A stretch of DNA of 64,000 bases, taken from Watersipora subatra. Lineage: Eukaryota > Bryozoa > Gymnolaemata > Cheilostomatida > Watersiporidae. The stretch spans positions 40,296,621-40,360,620 of the forward strand of contig NC_088711.1 in assembly GCF_963576615.1 (NCBI RefSeq). Reading direction: 5' to 3'. A model generated the notes under the pieces. The model had not been told where the DNA came from and did not search any database. It saw only the letters and a list, made by a program, of their open reading frames with translations. Positions 36,031 to 50,034 of the stretch are shown here, piece after piece (within the stretch, counting starts at the first letter, position 1; each line of letters begins with the position of its first letter). A program made the position numbers and the translations under genes.

Positions 36031-39000
36031 TTGTATAATGTATATGGTTGATCATGTTACAGTTGTAGCTTATTGGCCACATAACAACTGGCAAAGTTAG
36101 GGTTGAGCTAATGCTCTGATCAGCTCTTTCATGTTTATCTGCATAACATGCCATAGATGCTCTAAAATGAAAAGAAAACATCTCAACAGCTCAACATTAT
36201 GAGTTCAGTTTGACATTTCTAGTAACATTATCATCATTGAAAATGCAGCCACTAAGTGCATCTGGCACCTGCTGAAGTAGTGGCTGCATTTCTGAGGTAA
36301 TGTGCTACAGATAAAACAATTCATACATTTCAACGACATTGGTGGTTTCATCACCAGCAATACCTGAAAACACAGCACCACTGTAAAAACTGTTACTACT
36401 CTGCTAAACTATACTGGTGGTGTATTTAAAACCTTATGCTCTTCAAGGAGCATGTGAATCATGTGAACCATCATTTTCAAGAGGAATCAAAGTACATCAC
36501 GTAGTTGTAGCAAATTTGTAGTTTGTGCTGCAGCTAACAGCATAAACAGGTTAGAGACAATAAGTTGATGTTGATGATTACCCACTCCATGGGTAGAAAT
36601 ATATCTTTTTCATCAAATAAAGGTTGTATGTGAAAGCTTAGGCCTATTTTAGTTTGAATAAAATTAAAATTATTAATCTAGAAGAATGCCACAAGACTGA
36701 TGAGCAGATGTTTCTATTCACTGTTCAAACTATACTGAGCAGTATATCATCATAAACTACAAATGATGACTCAAGTATTGGGCCTGATCAAGCACTAAAA
36801 ACAATTTTAAAAACTTGGTAGAAAGTACTTCTCAAAAATAATTTAGCCTTTGCTCTTGTGTTGTACTCTGGCTCCTTCAGAAACTTGAAAGTAAAACTCA
36901 GAAACCAAGTTTTGACAGGTTTTTACCCTCTTTCTACTGCTCATGAGTCCGAGAGATAAAAAGATACTATAACATTGTAAAGGAATTGTACGAAAGGAGC
37001 AAATTAGAGTTTTATTTTCAATGAAATAAAACTAACAAATTCATCATCAATCAATAAAAAATAAAATATAGGAGCTGCTTCATTGCTATCAATCAAGTTG
37101 ACACTACAATTACAAACTGGAATGTCAGTAACAATGTTTTTGTTGTGACGGTATTTGCTGAGATCGAGTCAAAAAGCAAAGTAATATGATGAAAAAAAAA
37201 TCTAAACAGCGCTTTAGAACCTTGGATCAGTTGAGATTTATGATAAACATTTGAGTATTACAACACAAAGTTCACACGTGAACATCTTTTTTCATTTTAT
37301 GAATGTGATATTGATTATTTCTTAGTTGTTTGATGAAAAGACTACAGACTAGCTTGTCTCATCTTGATTTGTTTGGTTTGAGTATAGAACACTAACCTAT
37401 TAAGCCTGGATAATAATCAATACCAAACAAGAAGCTTATCTAGCATGCAGCGCACAAGAACTACAAATGCAAATGTTAACAATGCTAGCCTATGAAATCT
37501 ACAGGCAACTATGCCAGTCTCTGCAGCTTACATCTGTGTTCTAGCAAAAACAGATGTTTTTTCTAGCATGTAATAAAATATTGTGTCCTTAATACTTTGA
37601 AAGTTTTCACACAAAATGAGTTTTTTCCGGCATGAGATAGAATGCAAGAAATGCAATTTTAGTACAGTTTAATTTTCACATTTGTAAATGTTTTATAATA
37701 GATATATAAAGTAATCAAATGAAGAATCCTTTTGCTACAAAAAATTGCTTCTTGAACACATTTTATTTGCATAATAGACATAATATATAATTTTATCCAA
37801 TACTTTAGATTTTAGTTGCAAAGCCTATTTTTTCTGACATATTCACACATGAAGACATTGCACAACAAAAAAAGTAAGTTTGATATATGCAAAAATGTCT
37901 TTATATGAGAATTCATAAGATTATATATATAGTAATTTAAGTACTGCTTTAGTAGATGCCATTGCAATTTGTTGCAAAGTCAATCAACTAAACATAACTA
38001 AGGATGTATATTACTAGTCTGAACTTTTATAACAAATTGTTTCTACATTCATTGATTTTACTGAGCAGATGGATCAGCTGAAATGAGCAGGTCAGTTCAA
38101 CAATTTTAAAATAGAGACAGAAGGATATGTGAGAAATCTTTAGTAACTTTAATCAATGAGGTCAAGTCTATAAAAATGTTTTATGCAGCAGATGTATTTG
38201 GTGAATGCTAAAATTGATGTTATTCGATTTATTAGTGAGTGATCCTCTATTTCATAGAGTAATGAAAGAGTCAATTGCTTATTGTTGGTTACCTGTGTAG
38301 ACACGATAAGTCTAAGGTTGAGGGTATATGTAGCTATCAGTGATTACTCATAGCATGCCCACTTCAACAACAGGAATTTTGCATTTGTACCCAAAAAGAA
38401 TCTAAAATAGACAGTCTAAAATTCTCCTTAGATCTAAAAAATATAATTGTTGAGCCATTTTGCTTTAAAATTGAATTGAAAAATTTTAACTAACAAAAAA
38501 GATTTTTTATTAAATTAGAATTGATCTTGCCAGATGTTTCAAAAGGTTCCAATTTATGCTGTAATGCCAGCAACATGACTTGTAAAATTAAAATTATCCT
38601 ATTACTGACAGCATATGACAAGTAAGAACACATATTGACACAAGTAATGACAGGACAAGTGACTCACAAATCAAATAATAGCTTTTGCCAAGTGTTAAGT
38701 TTTTCATTGCACCTGTATTTCATATAATTAGTGACAATAGTGAACTGTACTTTAAATGTTCAACATGAGAGTTATATAATAGTAATGCATAATAAAGCTA
38801 CCACATAGAAGTGATTAGATAACGCTGGCACATTTGTACTAATAACATAAAGCTAGTGCGTGTGTACATACTCACTGACCATGCAAGAAAAGGAGTGTTC
38901 TAGAACTAGTTATAACACCTAGTCTTATTCATCTTATGGGACTTTCCTGTTTTTTGAAGACTGGCATAAAAAACAAATGCCAAAAATCTTAAAACTTGTC

Positions 39001-39619
39001 TCAGATGCCTTTTCTTAAAAAACTGCAGAAGTATTTTTACAAGCAGCAATAATTAAACAACATTTTGCAACAATTTTAAAAAAACAACTTTTTGAAGTAT
39101 TAAAATTCAAAATTTTCCAATCATACATTTTTGTTTTTTATTATACTGAAGAGATTTTTATACTGCTAGAAAAAGACAAGCATAACCTATCTGCAAAAAT
39201 TTCTAATTTTTAGAGCTTCTGACATTATGTACTAACGATTAAAGGCATGTATGCATTTTATATTTAATTAAAGCATTAACTGGCATTAATCTTCTCTTTC
39301 CTTATAGCTTTGCCTAATTGCTACAGATTTTTTTTTGGTTCATTTGTATATTGTGAGTTCACCTGGAGTTACCTTTCTCTAACAGTTTTGATATTGTCAT
39401 CAACATGTTCGAAAACCTCAAACCATCAGCTCACAAAACTTTTTAACCAGTTTTGTCTAAGAACTTGCCATCAAGTTTCTCAGCAACAGTCTTGTTGCTC
39501 TCAGACACTTCTATCAAAAATAATAATAACGATAAAAACTACTTTGGACTACGTTGGTGGTTTGATGATAATGAGTAACAGAGGTAGGTTCTTAAGAAAA
39601 ATCTTTAAAAAAATATTTT
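36031..39619. other. Unit 0 flank and unique DNA, no convincing gene
   Basis: To about 37.9 kb this aligns with the corresponding part of units 1 and 2. From about 37.9 to 39.6 kb it has no counterpart there. A 128-codon plus frame at 39310-39696 is rich in Ser, Leu and Phe and has no recognised domain. On the minus strand at 39440-39515 a short frame reads VSESNKTVAEKLDGKFLDKT, which looks protein-like but has no visible continuation; it may be a stray exon relic. Confidence 0.4.
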
Positions 39620-40228
39620 TGGATTCAAGACTATGGCATGTAATGCAGACATACAAGCTGGTAATACCACGTTTTTCTAGTTCCCTGTACATGTAACATG
39701 AATGTGTAGAGGAAATTGCTTTCATTTAAAATAAGACAAAAATATGGCAAACTTTTATACTTTCAGTGATAGATATTCTACTTTAAAATTATTCTTATGG
39801 CGACATAGCCCAACAATTTGCCAGGTGTTCCAAAGATAACTTTTTAAAGAAAGGACAAAAGCGTTTGTTGAATTTTATCTAATGCAGGAATGTTTGCTTT
39901 GCAATTGGTGATTTCCTGTGAAAGCAAACTGAGCATTTGATTTAGTCTGAATATGACAGCAGCCTCATGTCATAAACTGTAACAGTGCCATATCTTATCA
40001 AGAATAAATATTAATATCTTTGTGACAAATTATATTTTACAATAACAAGAATATTAACAAAGAAATTAATATTTCAAACAAATAACAGCTGTAAAAACAA
40101 AAACTCTAGTGTTTGATGAATAATACAAAATGGTGTCAGGTAAAACGGCAGGTTTCTTTGATGACAGAAACATGCCATCAATGGTAAGGAATTAGACGCT
40201 AGTCAACTTCAGGGCAGCTCCTTCTTCT

Positions 40229-41337
40229 TTAGTCTAAAATAGAAACAAATATGTTATTTAAAAGTTAAACAGTAAACTGTCTGTTAGGATATTTAACATC
40301 AACTTTGCAGTTAGGTTTTTAGAAAGACTTTTAAAATTTTGTTCTCTATAATTAGTTTTAGATCTGAGAGTGTTGAACGTATAGTATTGAGAAATATTTT
40401 ATCCTAGGTTTTAGCTAGTTTCTTTTATTGCATTAGTTTAAACTAAGCCATAAAGTACCAATGTATATAAAAATATTATTATTGTTAGTCAGGAATTTAG
40501 ATTTCACATTCATTTTACTGGTTTTATAGTCAGCTCAGATCCTATCTAAGAACCAAAGGCTTATGATATAATTGAATACTACTGGAGCATGTTTCTGACA
40601 ATAATAATAATACTATTATTATACTTACATAAACCACCAAATCCTCTTCTAAATCCTCCTCCAAATCTTCTGTAACCTCCAAATCCGCCGTATCCGACGC
40701 TGAATCGATTGTAACCAAATCGGTTATACCCGTATCTAAAACATAAAATATGACTTTTAGATTTTGATGAATTTATACTTATACTTAATATGTATACATA
40801 TGTGTGGGTATATGTTTGCAAGTAAGTTTACACACATGTGTGCAAGTAAGTGTAAATGTATGTGTGGAGGTATGTAAATACCTTTGAGGTTACAGTATTA
40901 AGGTAAATCTACATATGCTATCAATGTAGGTATGTATTTTTATAAAATAGAATTACATTTTTATTCTTATGTTCGTTAAATTTTATTTTTTTTACAAAAA
41001 TAGCTATTTTGGGGGCTGCTAACATTACAAACAATTTCTGTTCTGATATTTAATCTATATACCTTTATCACTCTGTTTGCTTATACTTAATTTATACCAT
41101 TTGATAAATGCTCAAATGTTTTTAAAAGTGGATTTCTGTCCTCTCCGACAACAAACTCATATTATCTCACTCTGTATGATTGTAAGTACTACACACATGA
41201 CTGCCTGTCAGCATGTCAGCTTACTAAATGAAGTCAGAGAAGTAATTTACTTACCCAAATCCTCTGCCTCCATAGAAAGTTGCTGTAGTCTGGTGGAGAG
41301 CAAGGCAGAGAGCAACAAGGATTATCAAGAACTTCAT
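40229..41337 (-). CDS. Small secreted Gly/Tyr/Arg/Phe-rich peptide, tandem copy 1
   Basis: A 64-residue peptide joined from 41337-41255, 40735-40629 and 40233-40229. Donors are GTAAGT; acceptors follow ATGTTTTAG and CTATTTTAG. Signal peptide: residues 1-19 (MKFLIILVALCLALHQTTA, Ile at 5 where other copies have Val). The mature peptide begins TFYGGRGFG, has the doubled YNRF motif (GYNRFGYNRFSVGYGGFGGY), then RRFGGGFRRGFGGLY. The last Tyr codon is split by intron 2, so exon 3 gives only AC and the TAA stop. The non-coding first exon ends at 41517 and joins at 41367. Without removal of intron 2 the frame would end in an unrelated Ile/Asn-rich tail, which is unlikely given that all paralogues keep the splice site. 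No canonical AATAAA is evident past exon 3; AATATA near 40036 is a weak candidate. Confidence 0.87.
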
Positions 41338-41516
41338 GTTGGTTCGAGTAGTGTGTAAGTCTGACTGCTACAACAATAATTTGAGTGTCAGAATAGTTAA
41401 TCAAACTCATGAAATGATATATTTTTTACACTTCAAAATTGCTTCTAGGGTAAAATAGATTTCTGATAAAAAGAAACAGTTGATTATATGAATTGATTTA
41501 ATGTAACTAACCTTAC

Positions 41517-41578
41517 AGAGTATGGCTTGTCTTTAGAAAGTTGAAAAGAAGAGCTCTTTTAATACACTAGCTTGTATA
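41517..41578 (-). promoter_or_regulatory. TATA-like promoter and non-coding first exon, copy 1
   Basis: At 41578-41571 the minus strand reads TATACAAG, a one-base departure from the TATATAAG of copies 0 and 2. The non-coding exon ends at 41517 before GTAAGG. The weaker box could lower expression of this copy. Confidence 0.6.
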
Positions 41579-42299
41579 GCAAAACTTTAAACAATAAATC
41601 ATTGTGAAACAATTTCATTTTCTTAAAATATTATGAAAACAACCAACAAAATAAACTGGCCAGCTTTAAAAACAAATTATTATTCAATAAATAAAATTAT
41701 CGGAGACAGGTGCCAGAAAACCCTACATCAAGAATTTGAGGAAGTTGTAAAACGCAATAATTTTGTAATACACACAGCGAGTTTTAACACAGTGTACGTG
41801 CCAATTTTCATAAGAAAAAAACTAAATTGGTTCAAAATTTAAGAAGCTTTGTAAAATATGTGAGTATTATTAATTATTGATTCATGAGGCACGCAATCTT
41901 GAGCACTTCTACCTGCCTCTGGGTGTCATTAATGAATGATGAGAGTCAGGAATAAAATAAGTAACCTTAGACAAATCTTGCTGGTAAAATTATATCATTG
42001 ATTAGAACTTTTTGAGATATCAGCAAGGATCGTGACTAATTTAGTATTTTGAACTAAATGAAGTCATCTCTTGCCACAGCTTTTGCGCTCTTCAGCTTTC
42101 AGAGCTTCGGTACTTTGCAGAGTAAAAAAAACTAAAAAATTTAAAGGTAGCCAAAAATGAAATGTTACAGAAAACAAAAATATAAAAAGAACATAAATCT
42201 CTCTCATACTCTGGCCCCGTGAGATTCCCGAGGAGCACTATTATGACAGCAGTCATTACAGCTTCCTGTTTTCAAAGCAGATGAAGTTCTTACTAGAAT

Positions 42300-42480
42300 G
42301 CCTTAAAACTCATTAGTAAAGTATTAGTAATGCATTAGTAAAGTATTACTAAAGCATTAGTAATACATTACTAATGCTTTAGTAATGCATTACTAATGCT
42401 TTACTAATGCATTACTAGGGCATTCTCTGACTTAAAATAGGCGGAACTGAAGTTGAAACATAAACTGAAAGTCAATCAGG
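42300..42480. mobile_element. Remnant of the TAATGCATTA palindromic element, unit 1
   Basis: Repeats of TTAGTAATGCATTACTAATG are followed by the right arm (GCATTCTCTGACTTAAAATA and on). The left arm is mostly gone. Confidence 0.65.
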
Positions 42481-43339
42481 GAAACTTAAATTTATCTTCG
42501 TATTATCTATGAATTTCATGAGATAAATACTATAAGATTAAAAAGCAGTTAAATTGTTCCAGTGTTAAAATTATGTCTCATACTTTAAAAATTAGTTTCT
42601 ATTTTACAGCTTTTCACTTTTTGCTGGAAAATTCCAATTAATTACAAAAAAGAGTGATCATTGTATCAATAATTGATCTACTGTAGTATTGTCAGTAAAA
42701 AGTGCTTCTTGAATCTTGGGGTTAGGAGAAGATTTTTGCTGTCTCATTTTTTCTGATAGATGCAGTGTTTGTGAACTGACAGAAAGATTTGTTTTAGATT
42801 TGTAACATAATGAGAAATGTTTTTGTCAAATGAGCATTTTACACATTTTTTGCATTGCAATAATTGTTGTCTGGTATCTGGTAGTTGTATTGAGGATCAG
42901 AAGGTTTAGCCATCAAAATAAATTTACTGCAAAAGATTTTAGATAAGAACTTATATTTTTTAAAACTCACATTTGAAAGGTAAACGCTGCAGATGTTAAA
43001 GACCAGTAATGGTGTGTTCACTGGTGTAAGTCACTCCACTCAACTACCAATGGATGCAGTTTGGTTTAATGGTTGAAATTTAATGGTTTTAATATACACT
43101 TATTTATATTAGGTGACTACTATCTGTAAATGATTTCAGCATGATAACACATGTCACCAATTAAAAAAAACCAGGAAAAAATTGGCTTAACAGAGTGAAG
43201 AAAATAGCTAATGTTAAACAAATAACTACTAGCTAGAGATAAAACAACACAAATTGCTGATAGGCTAATTTATATGTGACTCCTGGGTAATTAGTATATT
43301 GATATAGATAGTTAGTAAACTAATATGAACAGCTATTAT

Positions 43340-43670
43340 AAGTATAGTGGACACAGTATACAATGTATATAATCATTCTGTAGTATGTATAGCCACTATA
43401 TAGTATATACAGTATATAGTGTACACAGCCATTTCATAGAAAATATATACGTTATCTAGTGTATAGAAAGTATAGTGTAGACAGTGTCCTTATAGCATAT
43501 GCACCCATTATATACTGTATGCATTGTATATGTAGAGCATAATATACAACATATACAGTTATTTCATGAAACATATATGCATTATCAAGTACACACAATA
43601 CTGTATATGTTATATACAGACATTTTATAGCGTATGTAGCATTATATAGTGTTTACGGTTTATCACACTA
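43340..43670. repeat. Degenerate TATAGTGTACACAG-type repeats, unit 1
   Basis: Counterpart of 35740-36030 and 50035-50345. Confidence 0.6.
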
Positions 43671-46600
43671 CATTTGAACTACTTTCTTGGCCATATAACA
43701 AATGGCAAAGTTAACGTTGAGCTAATGCTTTGATCAGCTATTTCATATTTGCACGTGTAAAATATTGTAGATGCTCTAAAGTAGAGAGAAAACATCACAG
43801 GCTGATCACATGACTTAGTTGAAGCATGTCTACTCTGCAGACAATTCAGTCCAATAAGGTTATAGAATTTGGATCTGTACTCTGATGCTATTGGCTGACA
43901 ACAGCCAGAAAGTGATGATTTGAGTTTGAGAGTTATATGTTAAGCTCAAAATCTTGAGTCTAGTTTGACATTTTAAGTAATATTATCAAAATTAAAAAAT
44001 GTAGCCATTAATAGCATCTGGCACCTGCTAAGGTAGTGGCTGCATTTCCGAGGTAGTGTGTTACAGATAAAACAATTCATACGGCTCAATGGCATCGGCT
44101 GTTTTATCAACAGCATTACCAGAAAGAATAGAACCACTGTACAAAAGTGTTGTTGTCCAGTAAACTATACTGATAATGTATTTAAAACCTGTATGCCCTT
44201 CAAGGAATCATTGAACCATGTAGACCATCATTTCCAGGAGGAGTCATAGTACATCACGTTGTTGTAGCGTATTGCTGCCGCTATAGGGGTGTAAACAGAT
44301 TTGAGACAATAAGTTGATGTATGCGCTCTATAAGTAATAATTTATGTTCTTCACCAAATAAAAGTTGTATGTGAAAACTATGGTTCATTCTAGTTTGGAT
44401 AAAACCAAAATTATTAATCCAGAGGAATGCCACAGCACTGATGGGCAGATGATTCTATTTACTAGACAAACTATACTAAAGCAGTATATAATCATGAACC
44501 AAAAGTGATGATTCATGTTTTGGGCATGATCAAGCATTAAAAACAAATAGAATTACTTGATGGAAAGCATTTCCCAAAAAGTATTTAGCCTTTGTTCTGG
44601 TGTTGTACACTGGCTCCTTCAGAAAATAGAACGTTAAACTCAGACAATTACTTTTGACAGTTTTTACTGCTTTCTACTGCTCATAAATCAGAAAAATAAA
44701 AAGATGTTGTAACATGGCAAAGGAATTATACAGCAGGAGCAGAGAAGTGTTTGATTTTCAATGAAATAAGACTAACAGTCATTGTCAATCAGTAAACAAG
44801 AAAAGATAGCGGGAGCTGCTCTATTGCGGTTATTGAAGTTGACACTACAATTACAAACTGGAATGTCAGTAGCGATGTTTTTGTTGTGACTGTATTTGCT
44901 GGGATCGAGTCAAAAAGCAAAGTAATATGATGAAACAAAACTCTAAGCAGCACTTTGGAACCTTGGATCAGTTGAGATTTATAAAAAAACAGTCGAGTAT
45001 CGCAACAAAAAGTTCATATATGAACATCTTTTTTCATTTTATGATTATGCAACATTGGTGAATTGATGATGAATTTCTCAGTGTGTCAAAGACTACAGAC
45101 TTGCTTGACCTAGCTTGACTTGTTTGGTTTGAGTATAGAGCACTGATCTATCAAGACTGGATGATAATCAATAGGAAATAATAGTTTATCTAACATGCAG
45201 TGCACAAGAACTAGTATCGCAGATTTTTTGAGATTCAGTCTCCTGGCAGGACACTAGCCTATAAAGTCTACAGGCAAATATGCTAGCCTCTGCAGTTCAC
45301 ATCTGTGTTCTAGCACAAGCAGATGTTTATGTCCAGCATGTTATAAAGCATTGTGCCCTCCATACATTGAAAGCTTTCACACAAAGTGAGTTTACTCCAG
45401 CATGGAATAAAATACAAGAAACGCCATTTTTTTACAGTTTGCTGTTTACATTAGTAAATATTTTATATTTTGCTTTATATATTTTTTTATTTTTCCTTTT
45501 TATATTTTATATTATATATTTTATACTAGGTATATCAAGTGATCAAATGAGAGATCTTTTTGCTGTAACTATCTTTTTTGAACACGTTTTATCTGCATAG
45601 TAGACATAATTCATAAGTTGACACAATCATCTAGATTTCAGTTGCAAAGCCCTTTTTATTTGTGAAATACTCAAACATGAGGAAATTGCACAACAAAAAA
45701 AGTTTGATATATGCAAAATGTCTTTACATGAGGACATATAAGACTTTTGTGAAAATTCATCATATAGTATGGCTTATACTATATTTCCTGTTAAGTGGCA
45801 AGAGAAGTTTCTGCAGCATTTTTTGACTAACACAGATGACCAACAGGCTCCTCATGTTTATCAGAGGATGATATGCACCCCCTCATGCTAAGGTTAAAAA
45901 AGTAAACTGATTTTTAGCTAAGCTAGGTTTTGAGATATCAGTGCTCAAAGGAACAGCATTACAATAATGATGAAACAGATGTGTAAGGACAATAAACATA
46001 GTTTCATTGAATGCATGAAGTATATTTGTGAAAATTTTTCGACGATTGAGGTTGCTTGAAAGTGTAAACAGAAGCCATCGTGTTCAACTATTTGAACATA
46101 TTTGTTCACATTTGAGCTGTTTTGAGAGGGCTTCCAACCTACAGCCATTTTTGTGATGGCTGCGATTAATTGTTAGTTTTTGAGCTTTTAAAAGCTTGTA
46201 ATCAAATTTCCACATATTTTGAACTTGCAACACAGCAGAGTAAGACATGGTGAATCTTTTGATACCAAATAACTGTAATGTAAATTTTGTTGCAAGTCAA
46301 CCTATAAACAATTATTTTTTGGATGTAAGACTATGATGTGTAATGCCGACATAAGAAGCTGTTAATACCACAATTTGCTAGAGCCATTTGACATGAATGT
46401 GTAGAAAAAATTGCCCACATTTAAAATAAAACAAAAATATGGCAAACTTTTATACTTTTAGTGATAAATATTCTACTTTAATTTATTCTTATGACAGCGT
46501 AGACCAAAAGATTGCCAGGTGTTCCCAAAATAACTCTGTAAGGAAAGAATAAAGATGTTTGTTGAATTTTATCTAATGCAAGATTGTTTGCTTTGCAATT

Positions 46601-46916
46601 GTTGATTCACTGTGGAAGCAAATGGAGCATTTGATTTAGTCTAAAAATAGCAGCAGCCTCATGTCATAAACAGTGCCATATTTTATCAGGAATAAATACT
46701 AATATAGTTGTGACAAATTATATTTTACAATAACAAAAATATTAACAAAGAATTTAATATTTCAAACAAATGGCAGCAGTAAAAACAAAACCTCTATTGT
46801 TTGATGAATAATACAAAATGGTAACAGGTAAAACGGCAGGTTTCTTTGATGACAGAAATATGCCATCAATGGTCAGGAATTAGACGCTAGTCAACTTCAA
46901 GGCAGCTCCTTCTTCT

Positions 46917-48043
46917 TTAGTCTAAAATAGAAACAAATATGTTATTTAAAAGTTAAACACTAAACTGTCTGTTAGGATATTTAACATCAACTTTGCGGCT
47001 AGGTTTTTGGAAAGACTTTTAAATCTTTGTTCTCTATAATTAGTTTTAGATCTGAAAGTGTTGAACATAGTATTGAAGAAATAGTCTGAATATAGTATTG
47101 AGAAATATTTTATCCTAAGTTTTAGCTAGTTTCTTTCATTGCATTAGTTTAAACTAAGCCATAATGTACCAATGTATATAAAAATATTATTATTGTTAGT
47201 CAGGAATTTAGATTTCACATTCATTTTACTGGTTTTATAGTCAGTTCAGATCCTATCTAAGAACCAAAGGCTTATTATATAATTGAATACTACTGGAACA
47301 TGTTTCTGACAATAATAATAATACTATTATTATACTTACATAAACCACCAAATCCTCTTCTAAATCCTCCTCCAAATCTTCTGTAATCTCCAAATCCGCC
47401 GTATCCGACGCTGAATCGATTGTAACCAAATCGGTTATATCCGTATCTAAAACATAAAATATGACTTTTAGGTTTTGATGAATTTATACTTATACATAAT
47501 ATGTATATATATGTGTGAGTATATGTGTGCAAGTAAGTTTACACATATGTGTGCAAGTAAGTGTAAATGTATGTGTGTAGGTATGTAATTTCCTTTGAGA
47601 TTACAGTATTAAGGTAAATCTACATAGCTATCAATAAATGTATTTTTTATAAAATAGAATTATGTTTTTATTCTTATGTTCATTAGGTTTTATTTTTTTA
47701 CAAAAAAAGCTATTTTTGCGGCTGCTAATATTAAAAACAATTTCTGTTCTGATATTTAATCTATAAACCTTTATCACTCTGTTTGCTTATACTTAATTTA
47801 TGCCATTTGTTAAATACTCAAATGTTTTTAAAAGTAGATTTCTGCATTCTCTGACAGCAAACTCATATTATCTCACTCTGTATGATTGTAAGTACTACAC
47901 ACATGACTGCTTGTCAGCATGTCAGCTTACTAAAGGAAGTCGGAAGAATAATGTACTTACCTAAATCCTCTGCCGCCATAGAAAGTTGCTGTAGTTTGGT
48001 GGAGAGCAAGGCAGAGAGCAACAAGGATTACCAAGAACTTCAT
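46917..48043 (-). CDS. Small secreted Gly/Tyr/Arg/Phe-rich peptide, tandem copy 2
   Basis: A 64-residue peptide joined from 48043-47961, 47446-47340 and 46921-46917, with the same donors, acceptors and phases as copy 1. Signal peptide MKFLVILVALCLALHQTTA. Two replacements set it apart: residue 28, at the exon junction, is Arg instead of Gly (exon 1 ends AG rather than GG), and residue 48 is Asp instead of Gly (GFGDYRRF). Both change conserved glycines, and Asp lowers the positive charge, so this recent copy may be under weaker constraint or taking on a new role. The non-coding first exon ends at 48222 and joins at 48073. Confidence 0.86.
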
Positions 48044-48221
48044 GTTGGTTTGAGTAGTGTGTAAGTTTGACTGCTACAACAATAATTTGAGTGACAGAAT
48101 AGTTAATCAAACACACAAAATGATATATTTTTTACACTTCAAAATGCTTCTAGGGTAAAATACATTTCTGATAAAAAGAAACAGTTGATTATATGAATTG
48201 ATTTAATGTAACTAACCTTAC

Positions 48222-48283
48222 AGAGTATGGCTTGTCTTTAGCAAGTTGAAATGAAGAGCTCTTTTGATGCACTAGCTTATATA
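48222..48283 (-). promoter_or_regulatory. TATA promoter and non-coding first exon, copy 2
   Basis: TATATAAG on the minus strand at 48283-48276; the exon ends at 48222 before the donor GTAAGG. Confidence 0.7.
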
Positions 48284-49009
48284 GCAAAACTTTAAACAAT
48301 TATTCATTATGAAATAATTTCATTTTCTTAAAATATTATAAAAACAACCAATGCAATAAACTAGCCAGCTTTAAAGACAAATTATTATTCAATAAATAAA
48401 ATTATCGGAGACAGGTGTCAGTAAGTGCTACATCAAGAATTTGAGGAAGTTGTGAAACGCAATAATTTTGTAATACACACAACAAGTTTTGACACAGTGT
48501 ACATGCCAATTTTCATGAGAAAAAACTAAATTCGTTCAAAATTTAAGAAGCTTTGTAAAAAATGTGATTATTATTAATTATTGATTTATGAGGCACACGA
48601 TCTTGAGCACTACTACCTGCCTCTGGGTATCATTAATGAATGATGAGTGTCAGGAATAAAATGAGTAACCTTTGACAAATCTTGCTGGTAAAATTATATC
48701 GTTGATTAAAACTTTTTGAGATATCAGCAAGGATCATGACTAGTTCAGTATTTTGAACTAAATGAAGTCATCTCTTGCCACAGCTTTTGCGCTCTTCAGC
48801 TTTCAAAGCTTCGGTACTTTGCAGAGTAAAGAAAACTAAAGAATTTAAAGGTAGTCAAAAACGAAATGTTACAGAAAACAAAAATATACAAAGAACATAA
48901 ATCTCTCTCATACCCTGGCCCAGTGAGATCCCCGAGGAGCACTATTGTGACAGCAGTCATCACAGCTTCCTGTTTTCAAAGCAGATGAAGTTCTTACTAG
49001 AATGCCTTA

Positions 49010-49170
49010 AAATTCTTTAGTAAAGCATTAGTAATGCATTAGTAATGCCTTAGTAATGCATACTAATGCATTAGTAATGCATACTAATGCTTTAGTAATG
49101 CATTACTAAGGCATTCTCTGACTTAAAATAGGTAGAACTGAAATTGAGACATAAACTGAAAGTCAATCAG
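49010..49170. mobile_element. Remnant of the TAATGCATTA palindromic element, unit 2
   Basis: As in unit 1 but with fewer repeat units, followed by the right arm. Confidence 0.65.
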
Positions 49171-50034
49171 GGAAACTTAAATTTATCTTCTTATTATCTA
49201 TGAATTTCATGAGATAAATACTATAAGATTAAAAGCAGTTAAATTGTTCCGGTGTTAAAATTATGACTCATACTTTAAAAATTAGTTTTTATTTGACAGC
49301 TTTTCACTTTTTGCTGAAACATCCCAATTAATTACAAAAAAGAGTGATCACTGTATCAATAATTGATCTACTGTAGTATTGTCAGTAAAAAGTGCTTCTT
49401 GAATCCTGGGGTTAGGAGAAGATTTTTACTGTCTCATTTTTTCTGATAGATGCAGTGTTTGTAAACTGACAGAAGGATTTGTTTTAGATTTGTAACATAA
49501 TGAGAAATGTTTTTGTCATATGAGCATTTTACACACTTTTTGCATTGCAATAATTGTTGTCTGGTATCGGGTAGTTGAATTTAGGATCAGATGGTTCAGT
49601 CATCACGATAAATTCATTGCAAAATATTTTAAATAAAAACGTATATTTTTTACGACTCACATTTGAAAAGTAAACGCTGCAGATGTTAAAGACCAGCAAT
49701 GGCGTGTTCACTGATGTAAGTCACTCCACTCAACTATCAATGGATGCAGTTTGATTTAATGGTTTAATTTTAATGGTTTTAATAAACACTTATTTATATT
49801 AGGTGACTACTATCTGTAATTGATTCAGCATTATAACGCATGTCAGCAGTTTAAAAAAACAGAAACAAAGATAGAAATAACATAAGGAAGAAAATAGGTA
49901 ACATTAAACAGATCGTTAATAGTTAGAAATAAAACAACACAAATTGCTGATAGAGTAGTCTATACTTAACTCCTGGATGATCGGTATATTGATATAGATA
50001 GTTAGTGAATTAATATGAACAGTTCGTATAAGTA

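Larger units (their letters stand above)
39620..46305. repeat. Segmental duplication unit 1 (about 6.7 kb)
   Basis: Aligns collinearly with unit 2 (46306-52095), with the peptide gene near its left end and no other clear gene. Exon 3 starts lie 6688 bases apart and ATG codons 6706 bases apart between the two units. Unit 2 lacks the DNA matching about 43795-44330 and 44895-45265 of unit 1. The 106-codon plus frame at 45280-45600 has a counterpart in unit 2 but is broken in the older unit 0 near 37510, so it is not taken as a gene. Confidence 0.85.

Noticed and set aside
39310-39696. 128-codon plus frame
   Set aside because: Biased composition, no signal or domain, no counterpart in the duplicated units.
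40579-40821. Peptide frame continuing past exon 2 into an Ile/Asn-rich tail, with an upstream Met in the intron
   Set aside because: Splice sites on both sides of exon 2 are kept in all paralogues, so the continuous frame is not the likely product.
45280-45600. 106-codon plus frame conserved at 51074-51394
   Set aside because: The two come from a recent duplication, and the older copy near 37510 is not open. The second half is a Phe/Leu/Tyr-rich run from TTTTAT-type DNA.
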